This document shows positions 56,641-64,000 of a stretch of DNA of 64,000 bases, one piece after another (position 1 is the stretch's first letter; each line of letters starts with the position of its first letter). Source of the DNA: Rhodospirillales bacterium (GTDB lineage: Bacteria; Pseudomonadota; Alphaproteobacteria; Reyranellales; Reyranellaceae); NCBI GenBank assembly GCA_016699855.1, contig CP064988.1, positions 1,116,001 to 1,180,000 of the forward strand, in the 5' to 3' direction. The notes below the pieces were generated by a model. That model did not search any database. It saw only the letters and a program-made list of their open reading frames with translations, and was not told the origin of the DNA. A program made the translations under genes and the position numbers.

Positions 56641-57476
56641 TGCGCGAACAGCACGGGGATCGGCGAGGCCGTGATGAGGTGGCGCGTCAGGCCGCCGAAG
56701 ATGAGCTGGCGCAGGCGGCTCTGGGTGTAGGCGCCCTTGATGATCAGGTCGGCGCCGACCTCCTGCGAGGCCTCGACCAGCGTGTGGCCGGTGCTGCGCG
56801 CCACCACCGGATAGTGGCGCACGGTGACGGTCAGCCCGTGGCGGCGCAGCGACAGCGCCAGCTCCTCGGCCGACGGGCCCGGCACCATCGCGCCCTCGAC
56901 GCTGATCACCGACACCGCCTCGGCGCTCTTCAGCAGCGACGAGGCCATGGCGATGGCGCGCGCCGTCTCGGTCGAGCCGTTCCACGCCACCACGACGCGG
57001 CGGCCGACCTCGGCCGGCGCGCCCTGCGGCACCATCAGCACCGGCCGGCCGGACTCGAACAGCGCGCCCTCGAAGATGCTCTCCGGCATCTTCGGCGGCC
57101 CGCCGGGCTGCGGCACGATCATGATGTCGGCGGCGCGGCCGTTGGCGCCGATCGTGGCCGGCGCGGCGTGGTCGGAATCGGCCCAGCAGGCGCCGCCCTC
57201 GAGCGCGCCGGCGGCGACCTTGCCGATGCCGGCGGCGGCCATGCGGGCGTCGAACGCCTGGCGCAGGCCCTCTATGCGGCGCTTCTCCTCCTCGTCGTCG
57301 TCGAGCATGTCGAACGGCGCGCCCATCCCCGCCTCCGCCCAGGCGACGCTGACGGCCCGGAAGGACGGCGGCGCCAGCCCGATGACGTGCGAACCGTGGC
57401 GCTTGGCCAGCGAACCGGCGACGTCGAACGTCGTGGTGTCGTCGGCGCTCCACGCCAGTGCGAGGATGGTTTTCAT
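56637..57476 (-). CDS. Universal stress protein, two UspA domains
   Basis: The 279-residue protein consists of two UspA-like modules. The second carries VVVAWNGSTETARAIAMASS and GADLIIKGAYTQSRLRQLIF followed by GGLTRHLITASPIPVLFAH, which contains the ATP-binding G-x2-G-x9-G pattern. The first begins MKTILALAWSADDTTTFDVA. Such proteins appear in stress and stationary phase. It is convergent with the PIN toxin. GGAGGGAGTACG lies ahead of the ATG. Confidence 0.9.
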   Translation of the reverse strand: MKTILALAWSADDTTTFDVAGSLAKRHGSHVIGLAPPSFRAVSVAWAEAGMGAPFDMLDDDEEEKRRIEGLRQAFDARMAAAGIGKVAAGALEGGACWADSDHAAPATIGANGRAADIMIVPQPGGPPKMPESIFEGALFESGRPVLMVPQGAPAEVGRRVVVAWNGSTETARAIAMASSLLKSAEAVSVISVEGAMVPGPSAEELALSLRRHGLTVTVRHYPVVARSTGHTLVEASQEVGADLIIKGAYTQSRLRQLIFGGLTRHLITASPIPVLFAH

Positions 57477-57790
57477 GACGTACTCCCTCCGGTGAACGTT
57501 CCACGCCTACGCGCGCCGCGCGGCCGTCGTTCGGGGGGAGATCGGCGAACCGAGCGTCCGCCCCGGGGCGGTTTCGTTGTCGCGGCGTCCCTGTCGGACG
57601 CGAGGATACGCCGCTGACGGCGCCACGGGGAACCGCAAAGATGCGCCCGCGGATCCGCCGTCCCTCTCGAGAATCCGGGGCAACGAGCGCCTGGAACGAT
57701 CCCCCGCGTTCGCGCGCGCCGTCTTTTTTTGGCCACCTTCCGGACAGAGGGTGGACACGCCGAGACAGACCCATCCCGAGGAGGCCGTCC
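57477..57790. other. Intergenic region between divergent usp and the repeat-rich secreted protein gene
   Basis: This 314-base gap contains the promoter regions of two divergent genes. A run of seven T residues lies at about 57723-57729. No gene, repeat or RNA was recognised. Confidence 0.5.
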
Positions 57791-58141
57791 ATGTCCGACA
57801 CCACCGTTCCAGCGATGATCGCGCGCGGCGCGACCCTCGGTCTGACGCTGGCCGCCGCGGTGGCGTTCGCGGCGCCCGCTTTCGCGGACCCGGGACGCGG
57901 CCGGGGCCACTACCATGGCGGCGGCCACTACAACGCGCCGCCGCACAAGCACCACCACCACTACGCGCCGCCACCGGTCGTCTACCACCCCGCGCCGGTC
58001 TATTACGCACCCGCGCCCGTCTACTACGCGCCGCCGCCGGTCTACTACGCCCCGCCGCCCGCGTATTACGGCCCGCCGCCCGGCTACTACGGCCCCGCCC
58101 GCGGATCGCTGAGCATCGGCGCCACGATCCCTCTGCGCTGA
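57791..58141 (+). CDS. Secreted histidine/proline/tyrosine-rich repeat protein
   Basis: The 116-residue protein has a signal peptide (residues about 1-32, ending PAFA) and a mature part rich in Gly and His (GRGRGHYHGGGHYNAPPHKH), then a run of Y-Y-(A/G)-P-(A/P)-P-(V/A/G) units (YYAPAPVYYAPPPVYYAP and on) and a C-terminal GSLSIGATIPLR. It resembles small secreted PPY-repeat proteins found near outer-membrane functions. Role unknown. A terminator follows. Confidence 0.85.
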   Translation: MSDTTVPAMIARGATLGLTLAAAVAFAAPAFADPGRGRGHYHGGGHYNAPPHKHHHHYAPPPVVYHPAPVYYAPAPVYYAPPPVYYAPPPAYYGPPPGYYGPARGSLSIGATIPLR

Positions 58142-58161
58142 TCCACGCCATCGCGACACCG

Positions 58162-58193
58162 ACGGCGCCGCGGGGATGCGCGGCGCCGTTTTC
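58162..58193 (+). terminator. Intrinsic terminator after the repeat protein gene
   Basis: ACGGCGCCGC (58162-58171) pairs perfectly with GCGGCGCCGT (58180-58189), followed by TTTT. Confidence 0.8.
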
Positions 58194-58268
58194 GCGCGCG
58201 CGCCGAGCGCATCGACAAACCCGCCGCGCGGGGGCACGCTACGTCGGAGAAGGAGCGCCACCGCGACC

Positions 58269-58982
58269 ATGACCACGCCGTACAACGCGCCTCAAGATCC
58301 TGTCGTCCGCGGCGGCGACGGCAGCGGCGGCGGCGCCCTCAAATTCCTCGCCGTGCTGGCGGTCCTCGGCGCGCTGGGCGGCGGTGGCTACTACGCCTAC
58401 CAGACGCTGGTCGTCGACGCGCCGGCGCGGCCGGCGCCGACGCGGCCCGCCAAGCCGCCGACCGCCACGCCACCCGCGCGCACCGCGCCGGCCGAGCCGC
58501 AGGCGACGCGGCGGACCGAGCCCCGGCCGACGTCGCCGTCCTCGACCACGGCCGAAGGCGAGAGCATCGGCAAGCGGCGCAGCGCCGTGGACACGCCGTC
58601 GCCGCCGAACACGACGCCCGCACCGGCCGCGCGGACGACGCCGTCGACCGGCGGCGGCGCCAAGGGCGGCCCGCCCGAGAACGTCTTCATCTGGGTGTTC
58701 GTCGGCTTCATCGTGATCACGACGCTGGTCCTCATCGCCGTCAACATCCGCATTCTGCGCGCCCGCGCGGCGCGGGCGGCGGCCGCCGGAGGGGGCGGCC
58801 CGTGGGGCGCCTCGCCGGTCGCCGTCGATGGACGCGGCCAGGCGAAGGCGTCGTCGGGTGGAGGCTTCCTGTTCCGCGTGATCTGGTTCCTGTTCCTGGC
58901 CGGCATGATCGATTTCACGGTCCTGGACGGCGCCATCTTCAACTGGCTGAAGATCTTCACGATGGCCTTCCTCGCGCAGTGA
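58269..58982 (+). CDS. Three-helix membrane protein with Pro/Ala-rich linker, unknown
   Basis: The 237-residue product has an N-terminal membrane segment (ALKFLAVLAVLGALGGGGYY), a long Pro/Ala/Thr-rich linker (about residues 50-130), a second helix (VFIWVFVGFIVITTLVLIAV), and a third near the C-terminus (FLFRVIWFLFLAGMIDFTVL). The linker suggests a flexible periplasmic arm. No family was recognised. It lies on the same strand as the secreted repeat protein but beyond a terminator, and upstream of the leuA leader. Confidence 0.7.
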   Translation: MTTPYNAPQDPVVRGGDGSGGGALKFLAVLAVLGALGGGGYYAYQTLVVDAPARPAPTRPAKPPTATPPARTAPAEPQATRRTEPRPTSPSSTTAEGESIGKRRSAVDTPSPPNTTPAPAARTTPSTGGGAKGGPPENVFIWVFVGFIVITTLVLIAVNIRILRARAARAAAAGGGGPWGASPVAVDGRGQAKASSGGGFLFRVIWFLFLAGMIDFTVLDGAIFNWLKIFTMAFLAQ

Positions 58983-59032
58983 CGCGCCCGGCGGCGGCTT
59001 GACTTCGCGGCCGGTTCGGGCAAATTGCCGCG

Positions 59033-59080
59033 ATGACGTGGCGACTGCCCCTGCTTCGACTTATCGGCGCCGGCCTCTGA
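59033..59080 (+). CDS. Leucine-rich leader peptide of leuA
   Basis: A 15-residue frame reads MTWRLPLLRLIGAGL. Five of the residues are leucine, with three of them at codons 5, 7 and 8. It ends in TGA 291 bases before leuA. A peptide rich in the end product amino acid upstream of its biosynthesis gene is the hallmark of ribosome-mediated attenuation. No strong Shine-Dalgarno sequence is seen, so its translation needs testing. Confidence 0.65.
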   Translation: MTWRLPLLRLIGAGL

Positions 59081-59147
59081 AGGTCGGCGGCGCGCGTCTG
59101 CGCGCCCCCTGTCGAAGCACCGCCAACGTTCCCCGGGTCCACGTCAT
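59033..59147 (+). promoter_or_regulatory. Candidate attenuator/leader RNA of leuA
   Basis: Three nested pairings are seen: ATGACGTGG (59033-59041) with CCACGTCAT (59139-59147); TGCTTCGAC (59052-59060) with GTCGAAGCA (59111-59119); and the hairpin GGCGCGC (59089-59095) with GCGCGCC (59100-59106). The first strand covers the leader peptide start and the second covers its leucine codons 7 and 8, so a stalled ribosome would change the fold. No clear T-tract terminator follows, so the read-out could be Rho-dependent or translational. Confidence 0.55.
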
Positions 59148-59371
59148 GACTTCCCAAGATTTTCCGCGCCGCCGCCCGCGCGCGTCCACGCCGTCCGCGG
59201 CCGCCGCCGGCGGCGCGCGACTTATCACCGGCTCCGGGGCCTGAGCGTCGCCGCTCGCCCGGGAGCGCGGCCGGCCGCCATCGCGGCGCCAGCCATCGTT
59301 TTCGCCGTTCCCATCATGGCCCGCCCCGCGCCCGGACAGGCGCCCGAGGCGGCGCGCCGAGGAGAGTAGAG

Positions 59372-61078
59372 ATGACCCAGAAACCGATGATGCCCGGCGC
59401 GAAGGACAAGTACGCGCCGTTCAAGCCGGTGGCGATCGCCCACCGCGAATGGCCCAACAAGGTGATCACCAGGCCGCCGATCTGGTGCGCCGTCGACCTG
59501 CGCGACGGCAACCAGGCGCTGATCGAGCCGATGGATTCCGACCGCAAGACGCGGATGTTCAAGCTGCTCTGCCAGATGGGCTACAAGGAGATCGAGGTCG
59601 GCTTCCCGGCGGCGTCGGAGACCGATTTCGAGTTCGTGCGCGAGCTGATCGGCAAGCGGATGATCCCCGACGACGTCACCATCCAGGTGCTGACGCAGAG
59701 CCGGCCCGAGCTGATCGAGCGCACCTTCGAGGCCTGCCGCGGCGCCAAGCGCGCCATCGTCCACCTCTACAACTCGACCTCGACCCTGCAGCGCCGCGTC
59801 GTGTTCGGACTCGACCACGCCGGCATCATCGACATCGCCGTGTCCGGCGCCAAGCTGGTGAAGAAGCTGGCCGACGCCGATCCGGCCACGGAGTGGGTCT
59901 ACGAGTACTCGCCGGAGAGCTTCACCGGCACCGAGCTGGAGTTCGCGCGCGACATCTGCGCCGCCGTCGGCGACGTCTACAAGCCGACGCCGGCGAAGAA
60001 GATGATCGTCAACCTGCCGGCGACGGTCGAGATGGCGTCGGCCAACGTCTACGCCGACCAGATCGAGTGGTGCCACAAGAACTTCAAGTACCGCGACTCG
60101 ATCATCCTGAGCCTGCATCCGCACAACGACCGCGGCACCGGCGTGGCGGCGGCCGAGCTCGGCTTCATGGCCGGCGCCGACCGCATCGAGGGCTGCCTGT
60201 TCGGCAACGGCGAGCGCACCGGCAACGTCGATCTCGTGACGCTGGGCCTGAACATGTACACCCAGGGCGTCGATCCGGAGATCGACTTCTCCGACATCAA
60301 CGAGATCCGCCAGACGGTCGAGTACTGCAACCAGCTGCCGGTGCACCCGCGCCACCCCTACGGCGGCGATCTGGTGTTCACCGCCTTCTCCGGCTCGCAC
60401 CAGGACGCGATCAACAAGGGCTTCAAGGCGCTGGAGGCGTCGAACAGCAAGCTGTGGGAGGTGCCCTATCTCCCGATCGATCCGGCCGACCTGGGCCGCA
60501 GCTACGAGGCGATCATCCGCATCAACAGCCAGTCCGGAAAGGGCGGCATCGCCTACATCCTCAAGAGCGACTACGGCATCGACATGCCGCGGCTGCTGCA
60601 GGTCGAGTTCTCGAAGGTGATCCAGCGGATCGCCGACGAGACCGGCAAGGAGATCCAGCCGGCGCTGATCTGGGAGACCTTCCAGCGCGAGTATCTCGGG
60701 CGCGTGTCGCCGGTCGAGTTCTTCGAGCACACCACGGTGCCGAACCCGGCCAACCCGGAGCAGCGTCTGCTCGACGCCAAGGTGAAGTTCAACGGCTTCG
60801 AGAAGACGATCACCGGCGCCGGCAACGGCCCGATCGCGGCCTATGTCGACGCGCTGGGCAGGAACTGCGGCATCCGCCTGAAGGTCCGCGACTACCACCA
60901 GCACGCCGCCGGCGCGGGATCCGACGCGACGGCGGTCAGCTACATCGAAGCGGAGACGGCCGACGGACGGGTGCTCTGGGGCGTCGGCATGGACTCCAAC
61001 ATCGTCGCCGCCTCGCTCAAGGCGGTGACCAGCGCCGCCAACCGCGTCGCCTCGCCGGTCAAGGGCGGCGCCGACTGA
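59372..61078 (+). CDS. leuA: 2-isopropylmalate synthase
   Basis: The 568-residue enzyme condenses acetyl-CoA and 2-ketoisovalerate in the first committed step of leucine synthesis. It has the N-terminal WCAVDLRDGNQALIEPM (RDGNQ, metal and substrate), the SLHPHNDRGTGVAAAELGFM metal-binding HxH, and a C-terminal regulatory domain with HAAGAGSDATAVSYIEAETA. The length and the RDGNQAL motif match the longer LeuA type (as in mycobacteria). GGAGAGTAGAG precedes the ATG. Leader regulation is suggested upstream. Confidence 0.97.
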   Translation: MTQKPMMPGAKDKYAPFKPVAIAHREWPNKVITRPPIWCAVDLRDGNQALIEPMDSDRKTRMFKLLCQMGYKEIEVGFPAASETDFEFVRELIGKRMIPDDVTIQVLTQSRPELIERTFEACRGAKRAIVHLYNSTSTLQRRVVFGLDHAGIIDIAVSGAKLVKKLADADPATEWVYEYSPESFTGTELEFARDICAAVGDVYKPTPAKKMIVNLPATVEMASANVYADQIEWCHKNFKYRDSIILSLHPHNDRGTGVAAAELGFMAGADRIEGCLFGNGERTGNVDLVTLGLNMYTQGVDPEIDFSDINEIRQTVEYCNQLPVHPRHPYGGDLVFTAFSGSHQDAINKGFKALEASNSKLWEVPYLPIDPADLGRSYEAIIRINSQSGKGGIAYILKSDYGIDMPRLLQVEFSKVIQRIADETGKEIQPALIWETFQREYLGRVSPVEFFEHTTVPNPANPEQRLLDAKVKFNGFEKTITGAGNGPIAAYVDALGRNCGIRLKVRDYHQHAAGAGSDATAVSYIEAETADGRVLWGVGMDSNIVAASLKAVTSAANRVASPVKGGAD

Positions 61079-61199
61079 GGCGCGGCCTCGCCTTCCGACG
61101 GGCGCCCGCGCGGGGATGGTCTTGGCCGTCCCCGCGTAGGAGGCATAGAGTGAGCGCGCGGTCCGTTCCGGACCGGCCACTCTTGGAGGGAGAGCGAAT

Positions 61200-61472
61200 A
61201 TGACCACCCGGATCGCCGGCTTCGCCCGGCTCAGCGGAGTCGCCACCGTCGCCGCCATCGCCGGCGCGCTGGCCGTCTATCTGCCGACGCGCGAGGCGGA
61301 CGCCGAGAACCAGCCGCACATGCGATCGGCGTTGAACTCGCTGCAGACCGCGCGCAGCCAGCTCCAGCAGGCCTCGGCCGACAAGGGCGGCCACCGCGCC
61401 CAGGCGATCAACCTCGTGAACTCGGCGATCGACCAGGTCCAGAAGGGCATCGCCTACGACAGCCGACGCTAG
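61200..61472 (+). CDS. Small exported protein with DKGGHR motif, unknown function
   Basis: The 90-residue product has an N-terminal export segment (VATVAAIAGALAVYLPT) and then NQPHMRSALNSLQTARSQLQ, QASADKGGHRAQAINLVNSA and IDQVQKGIAYDSRR. This QPHM..AL..L..A...LQ.A..DKGGHR pattern is common in small proteobacterial hypothetical proteins and looks like a helical hairpin. GGAGGGAGAGCGAAT precedes the ATG. Function unknown. Confidence 0.85.
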   Translation: MTTRIAGFARLSGVATVAAIAGALAVYLPTREADAENQPHMRSALNSLQTARSQLQQASADKGGHRAQAINLVNSAIDQVQKGIAYDSRR

Positions 61473-61568
61473 AGGCCCGTCCACCGCCGCCGGCGCCGCC
61501 CGGCGGCGCCGGTGGATCGACCGGGATCGCGCGTCGCGCCGGTGCGCCGGCGCTGCTATACCCGGCGC

Positions 61569-64000
61569 ATGTCCGATCCATTCGACATGACCGACGAGCC
61601 GGCCGAGCCGGCGACGCGCGCGCGCCGTCCGGCGCCGCCCGCGCCGCCGGTGGCGACCGACGGCGCCTACCTCGCCGGCCTCAACGAGACCCAGCGCGAG
61701 GCCGTCGAGCACACCGAGGGGCCGCTGCTGGTGCTGGCCGGCGCCGGCACCGGCAAGACCCGCGTGCTGACCACGCGCATCGCGCACATCCTCGTCTCGC
61801 GCCGCGCCTTCCCGAGCCAGATCCTCGCCGTCACCTTCACCAACAAGGCGGCGCGCGAGATGCTGGGCCGGGTCGGCGCCGCGCTCGGCCACGCCGCGGA
61901 CGGGCTGTGGCTGGGCACCTTCCACTCCATCGGCGTGCGCATCCTGCGCCGCCACGCCGAGCTGGTCGGGCTCAAGAGCAACTTCACGATCCTCGACACC
62001 GACGACCAGGTGCGGCTGATCAAGCAGCTGCTGGAGGCCGAGGGGATCGACGACAAGAAGTTCCCCCCGCGCGTCCTGAGCGGCATCATCCAGCGCTGGA
62101 AGGACCGCGCGCTGACGCCGGACAGGATCGGCAATTCGGACGACTCGGCGGAGTTCGCCGACGGCCGGGCCGTCGACATCTACCGCCAGTACCAGGAGCG
62201 TCTGGCCGCCCTGAACGCGGCCGATTTCGGCGATCTGGTGATGCACTGCGTGACGATGTTCCAGGCGCATCCCGACGTGCTGGCCGACTACCACCGCCGC
62301 TTCCGCTACATCCTGGTCGACGAGTACCAGGACACCAACGTGGCGCAGTACCTGTGGCTGCGGCTGCTGGCGCAGGGCGTCGGTGGCGGCGCAGGGGCGC
62401 CCGGCGGCGGCCGCAACATCTGCTGCGTCGGCGACGACGACCAGTCGATCTACGGCTGGCGCGGCGCCGAGGTCGGCAACATCCTGCGCTTCGAGAAGGA
62501 CTTCCCCGGCGCCCGCATCGTGCGCCTCGAGCGCAACTACCGCTCGACGCCGCACATCCTCGCCGCCGCCAGCCACGTCATCGCCCACAACGAGGGCCGG
62601 CTGGGCAAGACGCTGTGGACCGATCTGACCGAGGGCGACAAGGTCCGGCTGCGCGGCGTGTGGGACGGCGACGAGGAGGCGCGCGCGATCGGCGACGAGA
62701 TCGAGGCGCTGCAGCGCGAGAAGCACCGACTGGGCGAGATCGCGATCCTGGTGCGCGCCTCGTTCCAGACGCGCGAGTTCGAGGAGCGTTTCATGACGCT
62801 CGGCGTGCCCTACCGCGTGATCGGCGGGCCGCGCTTCTACGAGCGGCAGGAGATCCGCGACGCGCTGGCCTATCTGCGGGTGGTGGCGCAGCCCGACGAC
62901 GACCTCGCCTTCGAGCGCATCCACAACACGCCCAAGCGCGGGCTGGGCGACTCGACCCTGAAGACGCTGCGCGACATCCACCGCACGCAGCGCGTCAGCC
63001 TGTTCGAGGCGGCGCGCCGGGCGCTGGAGACCGATGAGTTGAAACCCCGCGCGCGCAAGTCGCTGGGCGACCTGGTGCGCAATTTCGAGCGCTGGCGCGC
63101 CATGCTCGACGGCATGGGTCACGTCGAGGTGGCGGAGACCGTGCTCGACGAGTCCGGCTACACCGAGATGTGGCAGCGCGACCGCGCGCCCGAGGCGCCC
63201 GGCCGGCTGGAGAACCTCAAGGAGCTGATCAACGCGCTGCAGGAGTTCGAGAACCTCCAGGGCTTCCTCGAGCACGTCGCGCTGGTGACCGAGGGCAACC
63301 AGAACGCCGACGGCGACATGGTCAACATCATGACCATCCACGCCGCCAAGGGGCTGGAGTTCGACACGGTGTTCCTGCCGGGCTGGGAGGAAGGCCTGTT
63401 TCTCAACCAGCGCGCGCTCGACGACAAGGGCCTGTCCGGCCTCGAGGAGGAGCGGCGGCTGGCCTACGTGGCGCTGACGCGGGCGCGCAAGCGGGCCTAC
63501 GTGTCGTTCGCGGCCAACCGCCGCGTGTTCAACCAGTGGCAGGCCGCGATCCCGTCGCGGTTCGTGCAGGAGCTGCCGCCGGCGCATGTCGAGGCCAGCA
63601 GCGACGCCGGGCTCTACGGCAACGCCTCGACCGGGCATTTCGGCTCGATGCGCGGCGGCGGCCTGACCGACGTCGACGTCGACACAGAGGCCGACTGGGG
63701 GCCCGACTGGGCGCGGGCGCGCAAGCTCGGCGCGGCGACGCGGCCGGGCGCGACCAGCGTCTATTCGCAGGGCGCGTTCGGAGGCCGGGGCGCGGCGCGC
63801 AACGGCCGCGGCCGCGGCGCGTCGGGGACCGTCGAGACCTTCGACGACCGCCGCGCGGCCGGCGACCGGCCCGCGGACGCCCTCGCCGTCGGCCAGCGCG
63901 TGTTCCACCAGAAATTCGGCTACGGCCGCGTCGCCGCCATCGACGGCAACAAGCTCGACATCGAGTTCGAGAAGGCCGGCCCGAAGAAGGTGTTGGACAG
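61569..64000 (+). CDS. uvrD: UvrD/PcrA-type superfamily 1 DNA helicase (cut by window end)
   Basis: The frame is open from 61569 to the window end (810 codons). The order of SF1A motifs is complete: LNETQREAVEHTEGPLL (Q motif), LAGAGTGKTRVL (Walker A, about residues 57-66), LAVTFTNKAAREM, GTFHSIGVRILRR, ILVDEYQDTN (Walker B), VGDDDQSIYGWRGAE, RLERNYRST, IMTIHAAKGLEFDTVFL and LAYVALTRARKRAYV. Such helicases act in excision repair, mismatch repair and fork rescue. The C-terminal VGQRVFHQKFGYGRVAAIDG is the Tudor-like RNA polymerase-binding tail seen in PcrA/UvrD. Which of the two names is right is not decided. Confidence 0.93.
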   Translation, partial: MSDPFDMTDEPAEPATRARRPAPPAPPVATDGAYLAGLNETQREAVEHTEGPLLVLAGAGTGKTRVLTTRIAHILVSRRAFPSQILAVTFTNKAAREMLGRVGAALGHAADGLWLGTFHSIGVRILRRHAELVGLKSNFTILDTDDQVRLIKQLLEAEGIDDKKFPPRVLSGIIQRWKDRALTPDRIGNSDDSAEFADGRAVDIYRQYQERLAALNAADFGDLVMHCVTMFQAHPDVLADYHRRFRYILVDEYQDTNVAQYLWLRLLAQGVGGGAGAPGGGRNICCVGDDDQSIYGWRGAEVGNILRFEKDFPGARIVRLERNYRSTPHILAAASHVIAHNEGRLGKTLWTDLTEGDKVRLRGVWDGDEEARAIGDEIEALQREKHRLGEIAILVRASFQTREFEERFMTLGVPYRVIGGPRFYERQEIRDALAYLRVVAQPDDDLAFERIHNTPKRGLGDSTLKTLRDIHRTQRVSLFEAARRALETDELKPRARKSLGDLVRNFERWRAMLDGMGHVEVAETVLDESGYTEMWQRDRAPEAPGRLENLKELINALQEFENLQGFLEHVALVTEGNQNADGDMVNIMTIHAAKGLEFDTVFLPGWEEGLFLNQRALDDKGLSGLEEERRLAYVALTRARKRAYVSFAANRRVFNQWQAAIPSRFVQELPPAHVEASSDAGLYGNASTGHFGSMRGGGLTDVDVDTEADWGPDWARARKLGAATRPGATSVYSQGAFGGRGAARNGRGRGASGTVETFDDRRAAGDRPADALAVGQRVFHQKFGYGRVAAIDGNKLDIEFEKAGPKKVLD

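Noticed and set aside
56220..57617. A 466-codon toxin fusion read through the universal stress gene
   Set aside because: Only the first about 140 residues look like a protein domain; the rest is the antisense of a well-supported gene.
61107..61140. Hairpin CGCGGGGA...TCCCCGCG after leuA as an intrinsic terminator
   Set aside because: The stem is good but there is no T tract on either side, and it sits just ahead of the next gene's leader; not listed as a terminator.
59225..61258. A minus-strand open frame of 677 codons
   Set aside because: It is antisense to leuA and has no recognisable domain.
61059..63908. A minus-strand open frame of 949 codons
   Set aside because: It is fully antisense to the uvrD-type helicase, which has every expected motif. 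Composition is typical of a shadow frame.

Overview
This is a 64 kb, very GC-rich (roughly 70% by eye) stretch of a bacterial chromosome, most likely from an alphaproteobacterium of the Rhodospirillales/Reyranella/Hyphomicrobiales kind. Evidence for this is the lrp/trxB/lysR neighbourhood, plant-type gshA next to rsmE with ubiA divergent, DUF2852 and DUF4170 proteins, an mlaA-mlaC pair, an ArsR-methyltransferase fusion leading a metF-metH operon, and two families of GC-rich palindromic intergenic repeats. The genus cannot be told from the sequence. No rRNA, tRNA or CRISPR array was seen.

Layout. 0-3.3 kb: LysR fragment, thioredoxin reductase and divergent Lrp, then a cytochrome P450. 3.3-17.9 kb: mostly minus-strand catabolic and uptake genes, namely three enoyl-CoA hydratase family genes (one on the plus strand), a CaiB CoA-transferase, a ferric-iron-type ABC system, greA, an EamA exporter, ChaC, MaoC and SnoaL-like proteins, a NitT/TauT-type ABC system and a GMC oxidoreductase. 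18-26 kb: an FAD monooxygenase, a membrane di-iron hydroxylase, then a minus-strand block with CaiB, acyl-CoA dehydrogenase, alpha/beta hydrolase and SDR. 26-36 kb: housekeeping genes ettA, cysE, mlaC-mlaA and the methionine operon (ArsR-methyltransferase, metF, two-piece metH). 36-44.4 kb: VOC and FkbM proteins, a decayed IS481-type element, gshA-rsmE, and an IS110-type element. 44.5-64 kb: ubiA, small methyltransferase and metal-cluster proteins, CreA and YbjN proteins, a 2OG oxygenase with a triplicated 3' end, ubiD, two toxin-antitoxin-like pairs, a TetR/DUF2852 pair with matching operators, a universal stress protein, leuA with a leader peptide, and a uvrD/pcrA-type helicase cut by the window end.

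The most notable find is the IS110 element at about 43.25-44.42 kb. It sits inside one copy of a 65-bp palindromic repeat. Removing it restores exactly 65 bp, the length of the three intact copies. A CT dinucleotide is present at both junctions, and the non-coding left end carries a 34-bp perfect palindrome followed by segments that match the target and then the element ends, in the order known for bridge RNAs of this family. Other finds are a leucine-rich leader peptide with nested long-range pairings before leuA, two identical-pattern TetR operators (TGTTAA-N5-TTAACA), a 113-bp tandem triplication of a gene 3' end, a terminator-like hairpin in the greA leader, and an isolated AT-rich palindrome between convergent genes.

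A recurring oddity is the number of single-base frameshifts in otherwise well-conserved genes: CaiB, SnoaL-like, SDR, ettA, metH C-terminal part, ubiD, a VapB-like antitoxin, and several in each transposase. Because metH and ettA are among them, consensus errors in GC-rich tracts are at least as likely as true pseudogenes, and this should be settled before biological conclusions are drawn.
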